Assembly (NCBI GenBank): GCA_907164885.2
Contig: OU015490.1
Location: 235,054,332 to 235,118,331 of the forward strand
Reading direction: 5' to 3'
DNA: 64,000 bases
Origin: Dolomedes plantarius
Lineage: Eukaryota > Arthropoda > Arachnida > Araneae > Dolomedidae
Positions 1-10,567 of the stretch are shown piece after piece (positions within the stretch are counted from its first letter, which is position 1; the number at the start of each line of letters is the position of its first letter). The notes beneath the pieces were generated by a model. That model searched no databases. It worked only from the letters and a program-made list of their open reading frames with translations, and was not told the origin of the DNA. The translations under genes and the position numbers were made by a program.

Positions 1-61
1 ATCTACAGAAGTGGTGCGGTTTTTTCAGCCGCAACCCATTTTCCTTAAATAAAACAATCAA

Positions 62-100
62 TCGACCCCCCCCCCCCCCAAAAAAAAAAAAAAAAAAAAT
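62..100. repeat. Homopolymer C then A tract
   Basis: A run of C is followed directly by a run of A. It is low-complexity sequence with no coding content and may be length-variable. The rest of 1-250 is AT-rich and shows nothing recognisable. Confidence 0.8.
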
Positions 101-252
101 TAGAAGTGGCAATAGTTTTTCAAAAGAATTAGGGAAATATTAGCAAAAAAATAGGAAAGAGAAATAAGAAAATTTCGACATACATTTTTAAAAATCGATT
201 AACTATAAATTTTTAGTAAGCATTTTCTTTGCATAGTAATAATTAAAAAATA

Positions 253-1236
253 CAGTAAACCACCGCTTATAGTGATCAGTGGTTATAAAAATCAACCGTT
301 TATAAGAATCAATATCGCAAAAACAAAGGCCAATGTATTATTTCCATGTTAAAATTTTCGCTTTAAAGAATCAATCCGCCGGTTTTAAGAATCAGCTTAC
401 ATTCTTCGCTTTCTTTTCATTTTTCAAAAAAAAAAACCCACGTTAACCCTCAAAAGGCCCGAAGTTCTTACTTTATATTTTTTAAAGAAAGACTGATAAG
501 ATGGGACGGAATACAGTCGTAAAATGCATTCCTTTCTTTGTTAGAAATAATATAATAGTTTCCCCTTAAACGCTTTAGCTAAACACTGCCCTATTAGCTT
601 GAGCGAGGAGCATCGTTATTCGTCCGGGTACGATTTCACTTTTCTCCACTGACAAAAAACAACAGGGACTGTTTTCTTCCCAACTCCCACATCTTGGTTG
701 CGGATTCCTGGACCCTGAAACCCATAAATCCTTTGGCGAAGTATCCACTATCTCTTAGGCAAACGTGACATTAGTAGATTTAGCACGATATCAAACCGTG
801 AAACGTAAGCTAGATTGTGAATCTTCGTCTGAGACTATTGATATTGAAAGAGGTATAAACAGCCTCCTTAAAACTTCATTACGTCAAACTACCATAGAAA
901 ACTTTTTCTTGCACCCTTCCTGTAGTTGAAATGTTAAAACTGTTAAGCAGATATGTTGTAACAAATATTGAATTTTTTCTTCTCTTACTATAATCATGCG
1001 TGCCGACTTATAGGCATAGAAATTAACTTGTATTTTTAAAATTATAAAAAATAATTTTAATAAAAGATAATTAACGTAAATTAAAGAGTATTTTATGGTA
1101 AATTATCTCATATGTATATATATCATAGATGTTTGTATGCCTATCCAAAAACCTAAATTTCGGCTATAAGAATCAACCGCTCATAAGAATCAAATACAGT
1201 AATAACAAACGTGATTCTTATAAGCGGAAATCATTG
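253..1236 (+). mobile_element. pogo/Tigger-like DNA transposon, decayed
   Basis: The element is flanked by TA dinucleotides. Its ends are imperfect inverted repeats built around CCGCTTATA: the left end begins CAGTAAACCACCGCTTATAG, and the right end read inward gives CAATGATTTCCGCTTATAAG. Subterminal AAGAATCA motifs recur inside both ends. The interior keeps only the C-terminal part of a transposase, so the copy is internally deleted or badly decayed. Motif-rich ends with TA duplication fit the Tc1/mariner superfamily, and the residual coding sequence points to the pogo/Tigger branch. The exact family is inferred. Confidence 0.65.
759..929 (+). pseudogene. Transposase C-terminal remnant with PIP-box-like motif (pogo/Tigger)
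   Basis: An open stretch of 56 codons follows a TAG at 756 and ends at a TGA at 927-929. Near its end it reads LRQTTIENFF, which fits the PCNA-interacting PIP-box pattern Q-x-x-[ILM]-x-x-[FY]-[FY]. pogo transposase of flies is known to carry a C-terminal PCNA-binding motif of this type, so the match supports a pogo/Tigger origin. The preceding residues are charged and acidic, as is common in Tigger C-terminal tails. The DNA-binding and catalytic domains are not readable upstream, so this is a remnant and not a functional gene. Confidence 0.55.
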
Positions 1237-1238
1237 TA

Positions 1239-1840
1239 TCTTGTTTAACTTCTTCACTTCATTTTATCAAATATCCTGTGACTAAAACTTCAGATTTGAA
1301 TATTATTATGTATTTTCATTAAATCATTCACTATGATATGATCTTACTTCAAACTATCCGTGTTCTTTCCAATTTTTTTCACGATCTCCCCCTGATCTAC
1401 AACATATATATATATAATGTAAAATGTGAAGTGAAAGACAGGAAGAACTGTTTTTATATCTTTGTTTTAGCGATCAATATATTTCACTATTAAGTGAAAA
1501 TATATACGGAAAAACCATCAATACTTTTATTTCCTTTTGTATGATATATACAGTTCTTGCTGAAAACTTTTGCTCCCCAAAAGCAAAATGCTTCATACTT
1601 TTAAATTTGCTAGACAATTTTATCCTAATTCAATTTTTATTCATTGAACATATATATTATCTTATACTTAATGCCATTTGCGAGGAAGCACTGAATTTCT
1701 TTCACCATTTCATAATTTTCCTACAAAGGTCGTTTATGCACTGTAAAATGTACAAATGTGATTCCGAATCCCTTTAAGAATTCGATTGAAATTTAGAACC
1801 ATAATCACATGTATGCGTAGGATTTAGTGCCACTCCGAAC
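1239..1840. other. AT-rich stretch, nothing recognised
   Basis: There is no recognisable coding, RNA or repeat signal beyond short TA runs. A 78-codon open frame at 1541-1777 has AT-driven composition and no family resemblance that I can see, so I do not call it a gene. Confidence 0.6.
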
Positions 1841-1846
1841 TATATA

Positions 1847-1880
<34 letters not shown>
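1841..1880. repeat. (TA)n microsatellite
   Basis: A TA dinucleotide run interrupted once by CA. It is followed by about 450 bp of AT-rich sequence in which I see nothing. Confidence 0.9.
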
Positions 1881-2329
1881 AATCATAACATAGCTTGAGC
1901 ACGTTATTTAATACGCTATTGAAACTCGAATATATTAACTTTTTGTTGTAGTCTTATAACACACTCTTAAGAAAACCATCCTTACGGACATTTAGAGTAA
2001 CAAATATGTGTTTATTATTATTAGTAGTAAAATCTTTTAAATCTAAATCAATAAAAGTTTTATATATATATCCCAAGCAGTAATTTTGGATGTATTTCAT
2101 ATTAATAAATTAATAAAATGCATAATATTTATTCAGATCATGACATAATCAATACCATTTTCAGTTAAACTGCAACATGATACATTTAATTAAGCTGAAT
2201 TGATGTTACATCAAACGTGCAAACGTAATTTTTTTAAATGTTTTCAATGCGGCAGGTATTTCATCTAACATTATCCCATGAAGATCTATGTAGTTTTTTC
2301 TGGCTTCTTTATTACAGGAGCACCATTTA

Positions 2330-2812
2330 GGTGAGCTAGCATTGCTCCTGGGGTGTCGTGGCCCCACAACTAAACTTCACCATTCGAGAGAGGTATTTTT
2401 AAAAGATAGGACAAAGCCGTTCACTAGAGTTAATCTCTTTATTAGATTTGATACTTTGAATTATATACAAGTAAAACACAGTTTCGTACAGCATCTAATA
2501 GACCCCGCCAGACAATCAACACAATGCGTTATCACACAGAATAGCAGGTCGGCTGATTCTTTCTCTAGCGAAGGCCTCCGGTGCTCTATCTGCGAACAGC
2601 AGCTCCCCTGTTAGTCTCTAGCGGCTCATACCTTTTCTCTCCTTTGCTAGGATGGACTCGCCATTTTAATTCCTTCTCGAATCTTCTCGAACCATCTAGA
2701 TTTCTTTTCAGAAACTCCAGGAGGTTCAAATTGAGACATTCCCACGGTGTTTAATGACTTTTTGTGTCCTTAATGATGATGAGGCCTGGGACAGCGCTAC
2801 CACATCCGCCTT
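2330..2812 (-). mobile_element. Candidate LTR-like or retroelement end segment
   Basis: This stretch is richer in GC than its surroundings. Read on the minus strand it starts TGTGGTAGCGCTG and contains an AATAAAGAG polyadenylation-like signal about two thirds along, followed by a region resembling a leader. The organisation suggests a retroelement LTR in reverse orientation. I cannot see a second LTR, a clear primer site or pol sequence, so the call is tentative. The 90-codon open frame on the plus strand here (2342-2614) resembles nothing I know. Confidence 0.3.
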
Positions 2813-2814
2813 GC

Positions 2815-3010
2815 AAATAAAAAATAATTATAACCACATTTAACTTCCGCTTCCGAGATTAGGCCAGGTGGATCAAGGGTCGATTATATCCACGTTGCTA
2901 CACTTCCTATGAGGGGGACGACAAGGAAACGACCAAGCTTTATTGGGGGTTTGAACCCAAGCCCACTGCGTGATATCTCAAAAGGCTAACCACTATACTA
3001 TGCGAGCGAT
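2815..3010 (-). mobile_element. tRNA-derived SINE-like element
   Basis: On the minus strand the head carries an A-box-like TAGTATAGTGGTTAGC and, about 35 bp later, a B-box-like GGGTTCAAACCC, which is the spacing of the tRNA internal promoter. The body continues into an AT-rich tail next to 2815. The sequence does not fold convincingly into a complete tRNA cloverleaf, so a SINE or tRNA-like pseudogene is more likely than a working tRNA gene. Confidence 0.55.
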
Positions 3011-3900
3011 AACGTGCAAACATAGCTAGCGAAAGAAGTTGGTTGATTTGTAATGAACGCTCATTCTTTAGAACACGGGATATAATTACATTGGGACCTA
3101 AAAATTATAACTGTTTCCAAGCGGTTACGAACAATTATGCCCCCAGTCATCTAAACTCTGGTTCCAATGACTATAGCCTTATAAATTCGGCTTTCGTCCG
3201 ATAGCTAGAGGCAGAGGAAATTTAAAAATATAAATGAATAAAAAAAAAGAAAAATGAAAAAAATAAACAATTATGCTATCGGTTTCAAGCTCAGGAGACC
3301 TGGAATAAACGCTTGTTGATGTCAGGTAGAACCAGAAAACTTAGAAAGACCGATGATGAACCTTAAGGCTTCTTATTTCAAATATTTATGACGGAAGAAT
3401 GATTATTACTGCAAATTACAATACCATATGAAGCAATGAAGAAGTTTGTGTACAGATTTATATCCATTGGCAATGATCCTCTCCCAACAAGAAAAACAAT
3501 AAATTGGGATTAGATAAAATTTGAGTTTAATCATATTGTATACACGTACAATAGCTAAAAATTAGAGCGTTGGGGGGTTTAATTCCTGGTCCTAGACGAC
3601 GGATTTATCTCTAGTACGAAGTAATATTTTATAAAAAATCCGTATGTCTCTCTCCTTAATTTTATTGTCACTTGTGAAATCAAAATATTATAATGGATCG
3701 TTTGGTGATTTCATTTCATGTCCATACTGCAGTAAAACCACATAAATAAATAAATAATTTCTGATAACCAGGATATAAATAAATTATTCCATATAAATAA
3801 ATTATATCCTAAAACCAGATATAAAGCTTAATTAGAGTCGTCTACTTATTTTACTGTCTTGACTTCTACGTGGAATAGTCTCAAGTAACTACTTGCGTGC
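3011..3900. other. Unannotated AT-rich DNA
   Basis: I find no coding, structural RNA or transposon-end signal here. Confidence 0.5.
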
Positions 3901-3904
3901 AGAC

Positions 3905-4040
3905 TGATTAACATTTTCCTGGTAGGTGAAACCAGAGTATGTGGATTCAAGTACCATGTTTAGCCGTTTGGAATCGGATTCAAATTGTCGGTACCAGTCT
4001 GACAATTAGCGATGCTCAGGTAGCAAAAGATAACTGCCAC
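3905..4040 (+). mobile_element. SINE family 1, diverged copy
   Basis: It carries a B-box-like GTGGATTCAAGTACCA, then the family body pattern TTTGGAATCGGATTCAAATT, GTCGGTACCAGTC and a GTAGCAAAAGATAACTG-type segment. The same ordered blocks occur near 5.6 kb, 7.5 kb and, inverted, 62.0 kb. It is a degenerate retroposed SINE with no coding capacity. Confidence 0.5.
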
Positions 4041-4045
4041 AGTTC

Positions 4046-4380
4046 TGAAAGCATCAACCGATTTTTAGCTTTTTCACTCCCATTCACTCCAACTACACTA
4101 AAAAATTCCCAAGACTCCTATAATTCTCAGAGATAGTGTGATTCCCTGTCTCTTTCGCCAAAAAGCAATTTCCGCTAAAAACGTAAACTTGATCAGGATT
4201 ATGACTGAATGAAGGAATTTGAGTCGATCAAATAATTGATTTACGATATTCCTCAGATAGCGCAAATACTCCGATTGAAAAGTTTGGGTCTTACATATTA
4301 CTGCTTTTATCATATCCTTTTATATGACTATTATTATTACTAAAATATGGCATTGCTTTTACATTATTAGTTAACTGCTT
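4046..4380. other. Unannotated DNA
   Basis: No feature recognised. An antisense 71-codon frame at 4098-4313 resembles no family I know. Confidence 0.5.
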
Positions 4381-4870
4381 TTACATTGTTACATCATTGC
4401 TTTTACTTTTTTACCTCATTGCTCATACAATTTTACAACTTTGCACCTACACTTTTACAACATTGCTCTTAAATTTAATATATCATTGCTATTTCTGTTA
4501 CATATCATTGGTTTTCCTTTCTTACATCATAGCTTTTACAATTTTACAACATTGCACTTGCACTTTTACATCATTGCCCTTAAATTTAATACATCAATGC
4601 TATTTCTGTTACATATCATCGGTTTTCCATTTTTACATCAGTGTGCTTACATTTTTACATCATTGCTCTTATAGTTTTACAGCATTGCACTTACACTATT
4701 ATCATTGCTCTTATAGTTTTACAACATTGCACTTACACTATTATAATTGCTCTTAAATTTTATATATCATTGCCATTTCTGTTATATATCATTGGTTTTT
4801 CATTTTATACATCATTGCTGTTACCTTTTATATGACACAGTTTTTACATTTTATATTTCATTGCTTTTAC
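4381..4870. repeat. T-rich irregular minisatellite
   Basis: Degenerate units of the type TTTTACATCATTGCT are repeated many times. A longer unit beginning CTTAAATTTAAT and running through GCTATTTCTGTTACATATCA occurs around 4467, 4580 and 4751. Open frames in several registers here are by-products of the T-rich repeat and not genes. Confidence 0.75.
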
Positions 4871-5320
4871 ATCGTTTCTAATTCATGTTAACGTCTTAAC
4901 ATTTTTATTTTTAATCGCTGTTGTATTTTACTACAGGACAATATAGAAAATTTGAGTTATAGGACTCCCTAAAGTGGATTGTGCCCGGCAATGGTACCCG
5001 ATAGAAAACATAATCTCACTTGGTTGTCATTCGTAACTGAAATGGCTGATTTTCAAGCTTTATATATTCCAAAGTGGGATTCTTCTTTTGGTATCTGGAA
5101 CTACAGTGGCTGGTCTAATTAAAACAATATTCTCCTAGCCCCCGAATGAAATCCAAAATTTTAATCACAAAAACTTCTGAAGTATCAATTATCAGTATAT
5201 TTGTCGAAACGTTTTTTGTATGGAGATATTTAGAAGTATTTCCTGGTGGACCTAGGTATATATGTTTTTCCACAGCTTGCCACCAAACTTTTTATTTAAC
5301 ACATAAAATGTTATCGGAAA
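4871..5320. other. Unannotated AT-rich DNA
   Basis: Nothing recognisable was seen between the minisatellite and the next TA tract. Confidence 0.5.

Positions 5321-5321
<1 letters not shown>

Positions 5322-5416
<95 letters not shown>
5322..5416. repeat. (TA)n microsatellite
   Basis: Almost pure TA dinucleotide repeat of about 95 bp. It produces a spurious Ile-Tyr reading frame. Confidence 0.95.
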
Positions 5417-5419
<3 letters not shown>

Positions 5420-5519
5420 GTCAATTTGATATCTGCGGGTGTAGAGTACGATATATTATACTTCAAGAAAGGATACTTTTTATCTGGGTATCAATGAAGA
5501 AATTTCATATTTAATTACC

Positions 5520-5670
5520 AAGATTCCTAGTCTGAAAATCTGGAATTTGCCGGTTTAAATCTCGCGGTACGCAACATTTGGAATAGGTTTGAGTTGTAAG
5601 TCCTGGTCAGTTGTAGCCTTTTGATGACTGTAGTTATCTAAATCTAGTCAAATCAGACACAACCGTTTGT
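5520..5670 (+). mobile_element. SINE family 1, diverged copy
   Basis: A B-box-like GCCGGTTTAAATCTCGC is followed by the shared body blocks GGAATAGGTTTGAGTTGTA and GTCCTGGTCAGTTGTAGCC. The A-box half is degraded. The order and spacing of blocks match the better copy near 7.5 kb. Confidence 0.55.
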
Positions 5671-6430
5671 TAAAGTGGGTATTAGATTCAATTTAATGTG
5701 TTGCATGAGACCGAAAAACATTTAAAATTAGTAAAACTATTTTTCATTTTCGTTTGAATATGTGCTGAGAATTTCTGCATTGCTTACATAAATAAGATAC
5801 CATTATAAAAATTAATAAAAATATTCTATGGTAAGGAGCAAAAAAACTAAAATAGGAACGACTATTTGGGCACCAGAAACTTTCGTCGTTTGAAACTGAC
5901 GTCATTATGACGCATATTCTTAATTGGTAAGACCCCATTGGTGGAAATTCCAAATCCACGTCACGATGATGTCATTTTCATACGGTGATACTTTCATATG
6001 CACATTGTCCAATGTCTCTGAACTTTCAACAGTTTTTCACCTTGAAAGTATATTTTTATGTCACTTTCAGTCATAGATTTAAAAAAAAAATCTTTTAAAG
6101 TTTTATAGCATTAATAAACTATTGATCATACATTTAAATGTAATTTTTTTTTTCTGAACAAGTATTCATACTCAAAATCTGAAAGTTAGTTCAATCATTT
6201 TAATTAAGTTCGCATCAACCCTTTAAAATGCACTAATTTTTGCACCTTTTTTAAGCATCCATTGTATTTGTAATATGCAAAAATCGATTCTCCATTAAGC
6301 TACTTTTCCCTCAGAAGTAAGAAAAAAATCCCTGAGGGAAAACATAACGTATTCATCACTCTTGAAAATTCAACATAAAAACGTTGTCTCTAAACCCAAA
6401 GGACGAGTTGTTGCCAAATCTGGCGCCCAG
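5671..6430. other. Unannotated DNA with one perfect hairpin
   Basis: No coding signal is seen. An 11-bp perfect inverted repeat, TTTTCCCTCAG and CTGAGGGAAAA, lies at 6304-6314 and 6332-6342 with a 17-nt loop. A CRE-like TGACGTCATTATGACG occurs near 5898. Confidence 0.5.
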
Positions 6431-6643
6431 TTTCAAAATTCTATGTACTTCGAAGTCCAATGCTAAGCAACAGGCAGAAGCGCGGGCGGAACAAGCATGT
6501 CATTGGACAAATGGCAAGCGACGTCATATCTAAAGGATTATGGGAAGTTTCCTCCTGTGGCCTACACAGGGTGGGATGATATTAGCTGTTCCACCATGGA
6601 TACCATTTTTTATCGTACGGAGATGTTAAAATCTCGGAGATAA
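6430..6643 (+). promoter_or_regulatory. Candidate TATA-less promoter and 5' leader
   Basis: A short GC-rich island in AT-rich DNA holds an inverted CCAAT box (ATTGG, 6502-6506), a CRE/ATF site GACGTCAT (6520-6527) and, on the minus strand, TTCCCATAATCC (6535-6546), which fits the core of the ZNF143/Staf motif. About 50 bp further lies CCACCATGG, an optimal Kozak context, with the ATG at 6596. That ATG opens only 15 codons before TAA at 6641-6643, so it would need splicing or be an upstream frame. The clustering resembles a housekeeping-type promoter. No downstream exon could be identified, so this is suggestive only. Confidence 0.3.
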
Positions 6644-7470
6644 ATTACTTTGTGGGTCATTTAAGGTTTTTCTTTCCGTTCTTTTTAAGGTGGTAATTAA
6701 AATCGATAGTTTCATGATAAAAGTTATTATTGGCATGTTTCTAACTACTTTGTAATAGTTTTTCCTATCTGGTGTGGATAAAATAGATTTTGAAAGCTCA
6801 GGAATGAAATGATTTAAGTTTTAGATGAGAAATCAATATCATTATTTTATTTAAGATACATTTGTGTTATATGTATAAAAATGTTGTTTGTACATACTGA
6901 GCAATTATTTTTCGTTGAAAGTGATTGCGATTTATAAGTTTGAATACAAAAACTGTACTTTAAATTAAATGCTTATTATATATCCCAGTCAAAACTTCCG
7001 TTTGTTTGTTCTTTCTTCGATGTGAAATGCAGTTTGAAAATAAAAATAATTACATACAGTTAAACAAACAATTAACTGATCAATTAAATAGATCATGGTG
7101 TAATGAAATTTAGAAATTAAACTAGGTTATTGCTTTTGGAAAAAAAAAGAAAAATAATAATTTTATTTGTATTTTAAAGAATATAACAGCACTCTTTAAC
7201 TTTGAGAAAAATTACAGTTTAATTCATGGCTGGAGAACGTTATTTTCTATCATATTTTTAAATTAAAAAAATTCCTTACAATTGCTGGCCCTTAAAAGTT
7301 AGTAGTACAACATCTGTGGAATAAATATTGGAAATTTACATAGGACTAAGATAGTCTTGAAAAATCAAATCTAATTCTCATTAATTTCTGATACATAAGT
7401 GAAAGAAACATGCATTAAATTTACTACTAGATTTATAATGAAAATTTATCTTTTGTACCTAATTTTCTAA
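6644..7470. other. AT-rich DNA, nothing recognised
   Basis: No open frame, repeat or transposon end was identified. It could be intronic or intergenic. Confidence 0.5.
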
Positions 7471-7471
7471 C

Positions 7472-7640
7472 ATCGCCTAATGGCTAGGACACTGGCATAC
7501 GCTCCAGAAGCTGTGGGTTTGAGTCCCACTGTTGGCATGGATGTTTGGCATTCAGAATAGGTTTTAAATTGTAGGTCCTGGTCGAATTTGTCCTAGTGTA
7601 GCAAAAGGTGACCATAGAGTCTAAACCAAGCAAATCCAAA
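7472..7640 (+). mobile_element. SINE family 1, best-preserved copy
   Basis: A tRNA-like head has an A-box-like TGGCTAGGACACTGGC and a B-box GGGTTTGAGTCCCAC. The body follows with GTTGGCATGGATG, CAGAATAGGTTTTAAATTGT, GGTCCTGGTCGAA and GTGTAGCAAAAGGTGACC. This is the reference copy for the family within the window and defines its plus orientation. Non-coding and presumably pol III-derived. The tRNA species of origin is not clear. Confidence 0.65.
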
Positions 7641-8452
7641 AACCTATTTCTTAAAAACTTTATTTTATTAGGTAAATAGAAATCCTTAAAAACTTTCGCG
7701 ACATATTTATAGGGGCAAAGCCCCGAGTGTACATTGGGTAGAATGTTTTCAAAAGTATTCCAGCCTGCCTAGTGATGCTCCTTTGATACTTAACATGACA
7801 TCCGTCAGCCAGTTAGATGACATTTAAAATGAAGGCATCGGCACGAGCATTCGTAAAATATTATTGAGGATATCCCGCTGTCTCCAGTTTTCACTTGCTG
7901 ATTCACCAAAACAGTTACATGGATACTTATGTAGACATGCTAAAAGAGTTATTTAGTTGTCTCAAAAGATATGTCGTTATAGGTGTCCTGTACTAAAATT
8001 GCTTGCTTTTATTATTGTATCTTTATATAATTTGGCTATCAAAATAGGATACGGAATGCTAGACCAAACTTATTAGTATCAAATCATAGGTTCTTTAATA
8101 AATGGCAAAAGTTTTTATAAGATATATAACAATAAAAGGTTTCTGCGCATCGTGAATATTTTTTACAAAAAAATTTTAAGCTATTACTTTATTTTATTTT
8201 AAAAAATTACCTGTATTACTTTTCCAGAAAATAAGGCTATCTGGACATAATTCAATCTTATAACTTTTCTCAATAACTTTCGAATCCCAATAACTTTTCT
8301 CAGTAACTTCGAAATGGGGAAAGAAATTTAATGTATAAGGAAATAAATAGTTTTCTTCTACCACAAGAAATAAACTTGCTTTAATTTTCAGATAAATTTT
8401 AGTCCCTTAATTGTTAAGTCCCTTAAATTATAATTTTAGTCCCTTTACATCA
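7641..8452. other. Unannotated DNA
   Basis: AT-rich sequence without recognisable features. Confidence 0.5.
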
Positions 8453-8849
8453 TTAACCCTTCAATACTCGCGCGTTTGACATATGTCACCCACCTGCTTT
8501 CACCTTCCCTAATGGCGGACATCGGAACGTTGGAAGTCTCCCCTTTTCCTTCTACCTTCAAATAAGCCTTCCCTATTGCCCCATTTCCTTTCACTTTAGT
8601 TAGTCTCTAACTGTTCTTCGATTAAATCGTGCGAAAGTTCACTGGTTGACACCTGTCCCCCACGCGACCATCTACGTAACTTTTCAAGGAAAGTGAATTT
8701 ATTTTAGTCTCCGTAAAATTTATATTTTAGATCCTTTTCTTTACTTATGATTAAAAATCTAATAAGAGAGAGAATCAATCTCTAATAGGTTTTTACATCA
8801 AACTTTTTTAATGACATTTTTGTATGCGATAAAAAAAAAGTTTGTTAGA

Positions 8850-9600
8850 AATGTCAGAACAAGGCAGGAAAACATTATAACACATCTTCCAGGGCCAAAA
8901 GGCATAGCAGCAATTTTTTTTTTTCTCCAGAAAAAATATTAGATTTGTTTATTGACGAACACGTCTATAAAGTAATAGCAGACTGCACAAATATTTACAT
9001 TGATTATATCAAATGTAAATTTGAAAGGGATCGCGATACCAGAAACACCAACGAGGTAGAAGTCAGAACCTTATTTGGCCTTCTTCTTTTGATAGGCACT
9101 TATAAAAGTTCCAGGACAAATATCGATAAGTTATGGGATAACTCGAACGGTAATGGGTAAGAATCATGCTACCTAAAAATGAGCAGAGATAGGGTTGCGT
9201 TTCCTCTCAGGTGCATTCGTTTTGGTGACATTCGGGATAGGGCATCTCGACGAGAATTTGATAAATTTGCTTCCATAAGGAATGTATTTGAAATAGTGCA
9301 CCTCAAGAGGAAAAGAAGGTGCCAGAGGACGCTGCTCAGTGGAGCACCCAGGATTTAATCTTGGGGGGGGGGGAGCGAGTTGAACGGATAAAAATATTTA
9401 TAATGCAAATTCAATATTCATAATGCAATTTCTATTTCTTTGGAGGTGGGGCAGGCCCCCCCCCCCTGGGTGCGCCACTGACGCTGTTACGCTTGTGGAC
9501 GACAAAGAAACAGAACGACGTGAAAGTGGTGCGAGAAATTTGGAAAGTGGATATGTAATGACCATTTGAAAAATGTATGTGCAGAATGTTTTAATTTTTT
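8850..9600 (+). pseudogene. piggyBac-like transposase remnant
   Basis: The readable segments follow piggyBac (PGBD4-like) transposases. An entry region reads TRQENIITHLPG around 8863. The stretch from 8945 contains NEVEVRTLFGLLLLIGTYKS, then SRTNIDKLWD and a broken ESCYL/RCIRF segment. After a 144-bp insertion, the C-terminal cysteine cluster remains at 9485-9590, with the spacing CYACG...WCEK...WICNDH...CAEC. One cysteine is replaced by Phe, and a TGA interrupts the cluster. The catalytic aspartate region is missing. Stops at 9158-9160 and frameshifts show a dead gene. Confidence 0.75.
9337..9480. mobile_element. 144-bp hAT-type MITE inserted in piggyBac coding sequence
   Basis: The inverted ends CAGTGGAGCACCCAGG and CCTGGGTGCGCCACTG are followed inward by G- and C-homopolymers. 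An 8-bp target duplication, ACGCTGCT at 9329-9336 and ACGCTGTT at 9481-9488 with one mismatch, identifies the hAT superfamily. The insertion splits the transposase just before its cysteine cluster. It has no coding capacity. Confidence 0.8.
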
Positions 9601-9842
9601 TGTATTTTGAATGTTTGGTTGATTTGTAATATATAATGTTTCTTTTTCTAAAATTTAATTATGTTTTATTTGTATTATATACTCCCAAAAATCTATAGAA
9701 TTAATTAGGTTGCAAAAAATTTAAATACATATGGATATAACACCGACATAAGGATGGGTGACACTTGTCACCCACGCGACTGTTCGTGTTATAGCTAGTG
9801 ACGCGAGTACTGTTGGGTTAAGGGACTTTTAATCAAAGTGCC

Positions 9843-10567
9843 TTAAGGGGATGGTGGACCTTTCAAAACGATTTTTGAAAATTTTACCATAGAGATATGA
9901 AATTTTGTATATATATGCATTAAAGTATAACAATATTAAACACCTTATAACATTTTATAAATATTTTAAAAAAATATTTTATAATTAAAAAATTTAAATT
10001 TAATTACCCTTCTTTAAAATGCTCCTTGTGACTCAATTTTAAACTTTTCCCCTTAATTTTGCATTTATATTGCTTATAAATACTTTCTGAACAAAGTTAT
10101 GTATTTTTTGTACTTTCGTTGAAAAGTTAATTTTTAGAAAATATTTTTATGCTTGTACTCTGAATTTTCGCGAAATTTTTGTACTTTTCTACACTAAAGT
10201 TAAACTTTTATAACCTAAATGACCTCGAATCCTAAAATGGATACATAACTTTATTTTGATGTATTACAGGAATCGTTATTATAAATTTCATAAAATTTCG
10301 TCAAAAATTATGACGCGAGGAGCATTTTAAAGACTTGCAAATCTGGAAATTTCTTATTTTGAGAAAAAGTCATTTAAAAGATAATTTTTTATCTACCTTT
10401 AATACTTACTACTCTAAAGCCACCAATTTTTCATTTTTCTTTTCACTACACATTTTAAATGCATTTCATTCCAATATTTACATGTTTTTAAAATATTATT
10501 ACACCCTAAAAAAAAATTCCAATTTTTGCTCGATTTTTGGTAATTTGAAAGTCCACCATCCCCTTAA
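9843..10567. mobile_element. 725-bp TTAA-flanked MITE (copy 1)
   Basis: TTAA lies at both ends. The inverted termini are GGGGATGGTGGACCTTTCAA on the left and GGGGATGGTGGACTTTCAAA on the right (read inward). The interior is strongly AT-rich with no transposase. TTAA target choice suggests a piggyBac-type partner for mobilisation. A second copy with nearly the same termini lies at 32907-34215. The left end is only 21 bp from the preceding piggyBac-like element. Confidence 0.75.

Larger units (their letters stand above)
8453..9821 (+). mobile_element. piggyBac-like element, internally deleted
   Basis: TTAA target duplications at 8453-8456 and 9818-9821 flank the inverted termini CCCTTCAATACTCGCG and, read inward from the right, CCCAACAGTACTCGCG. 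Subterminal blocks of the type GTCACCCACGCGAC occur at both ends. At about 1.37 kb it is much shorter than an autonomous piggyBac (near 2.4 kb). It keeps the N-terminal and Cys-rich C-terminal parts of the transposase but lacks the catalytic middle, so it cannot be autonomous. Confidence 0.8.

Noticed and set aside
2946..3006. Functional tRNA gene on the minus strand
   Set aside because: A- and B-box-like motifs are present, but a full cloverleaf with acceptor pairing is not convincing, and the sequence continues into a SINE-like body.
5146..5514. 122-codon frame with long Ile-Tyr run
   Set aside because: It is produced by a (TA)n microsatellite. The same applies to frames at 17806, 21096, 31090, 31522, 53976 and 63797.
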